Shown here in pieces: positions 63,681 through 64,000 of a DNA stretch of 64,000 nt. The position numbers and the translations under genes were made by a program. This DNA is from an uncultured Eubacteriales bacterium (lineage in GTDB: Bacteria; Bacillota; Clostridia; Oscillospirales; Oscillospiraceae): contig LT599017.1 of the NCBI GenBank assembly GCA_900079765.1, positions 2,325,766 through 2,389,765 of the forward strand, written 5' to 3'. The notes under the pieces were generated by a model that ran no database searches, had not been told where the DNA came from, and worked only from the letters and a program-made list of their open reading frames with translations. How positions within the stretch are numbered: the stretch's first letter is position 1; every line of letters begins with the position of its first letter.

Positions 63681-64000
63681 CTAATCCTCGCCCCGGCCCT
63701 GTTTCTTGCGCAGGTTCGTCAGGAAGTTGTCCATCCGCGTCAGGGCCTCGGCGATGTCCTTCATGCTGGTGGCATAGCAGCAGCGGATAAACCCCTCCCC
63801 CCCGGTACCGAAGGCGCTGCCGCTGATAACGGCCACCTTTTCCTCCAGGAGGAACCGCTCACAGAACTCGTCGGAGGAGAGGCCGGTGGACGTGATGTCG
63901 GGGAATACGTAGAAGGCCCCCTTGGGCTCGTAGCACTTCAGCCCGATGCGGATGAGGCCCTCCACCAGGTATCTGCGGCGGCCGTCGTACTCGTCGCGCA
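63681..64000 (-). CDS. PLP-dependent aminotransferase, class I/II (C-terminal part)
   Basis: Only the last 106 residues are in the window; the frame is open to the edge. Visible are YDGRRRYLVEGLIRIGL, EPKGAFYVFPDI, LLEEKVAVISGSAFGTGGEGFIRCCYATS, which match the C-terminal domain of aspartate/aromatic aminotransferases, including the arginine (FIRCCYA) that binds the substrate carboxylate. The lysine-PLP part lies outside. It precedes thrH by 16 bp, suggesting an amino-acid operon continuing to the left. Confidence 0.9.
   Translation of the reverse strand, partial: RDEYDGRRRYLVEGLIRIGLKCYEPKGAFYVFPDITSTGLSSDEFCERFLLEEKVAVISGSAFGTGGEGFIRCCYATSMKDIAEALTRMDNFLTNLRKKQGRGED

Overview
The window reads as a chromosomal segment of a GC-rich, spore-forming, anaerobic Firmicute, most likely an Oscillospiraceae gut clostridium (Flavonifractor / Lawsonibacter / Intestinimonas type; this placement is an inference from gene content and GC-rich codon use). 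The evidence includes Gram-positive style smc, rnc, acpP and plsX genes, an ftsEX cell-wall module, the sporulation genes spoIIAA-spoIIAB-sigF and spoIIR, two T-box leaders, strong AGGAGG ribosome sites, frequent GTG/TTG starts and consensus sigma-A promoters. No prophage, insertion sequence with a transposase, CRISPR array, rRNA or tRNA gene was seen.

Layout. 1-17.5 kb, all minus strand: smc (cut by the edge), rnc, acpP, plsX, trmFO, topA, dprA, a SpoU rRNA methylase, ktrA/trkA and trkH potassium uptake, lysS, greA, an unknown gene and ctpA. 17.6-23.2 kb: an M23 peptidase with ftsX and ftsE, a CdaR-type regulator, rsuA and a DUF4830 membrane protein. 23.2-36.2 kb: the transcription/translation block rpoB-rpoC, then L7Ae-like protein, rpsL, rpsG, fusA and tuf, all minus strand. 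36.5-43.3 kb: a small unknown gene, an NlpC/P60 wall hydrolase, a small acidic protein, an SPL-like radical SAM protein, a GT2 glycosyltransferase, the spoIIA operon and a lipoprotein. 43.4-50.4 kb: valS under a valine T-box, a tryptophan-type ABC transporter under a Trp (UGG) T-box, and a GntR/FadR regulator. 50.6-57.3 kb, mostly plus strand: hypB, a 906-residue iron-sulfur flavoprotein, hypA, a methyltransferase, an EamA transporter on the other strand, 3-methyladenine glycosylase and a HAD phosphatase. 57.4-64 kb, minus strand: pcrA, spoIIR, ispE, a DUF1015 protein, a ThrH-like phosphatase and the end of an aminotransferase.

The genes form recognisable teams: replication and segregation (smc, topA, dprA, pcrA), lipid synthesis (acpP, plsX), wall remodelling (ftsEX, the M23 protein, ctpA, NlpC/P60), the translation and transcription core, forespore signalling (the sigF operon and spoIIR, the latter with a sigma-F-like promoter), and amino-acid-responsive T-box units.

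The most unusual signals are non-coding. Two 72-73 nt intergenic copies of a three-hairpin element (4911-4982 and 11707-11779) keep the same length and fold while their stems differ by compensatory changes. Each sits between an intact gene and a diverged partial copy of that gene's end (trmFO 3' end, trkA 5' end). An identical 18-nt palindromic sequence occurs before the small gene at 36589 and in the tuf leader. There are also palindromes over the acpP, rpoB and hypB promoters, a terminator-like hairpin at the very start of the greA transcript, and a possible 6S-like RNA upstream of pcrA. In protein space the most notable locus is hypB, iron-sulfur flavoprotein and hypA together with no hydrogenase in view.
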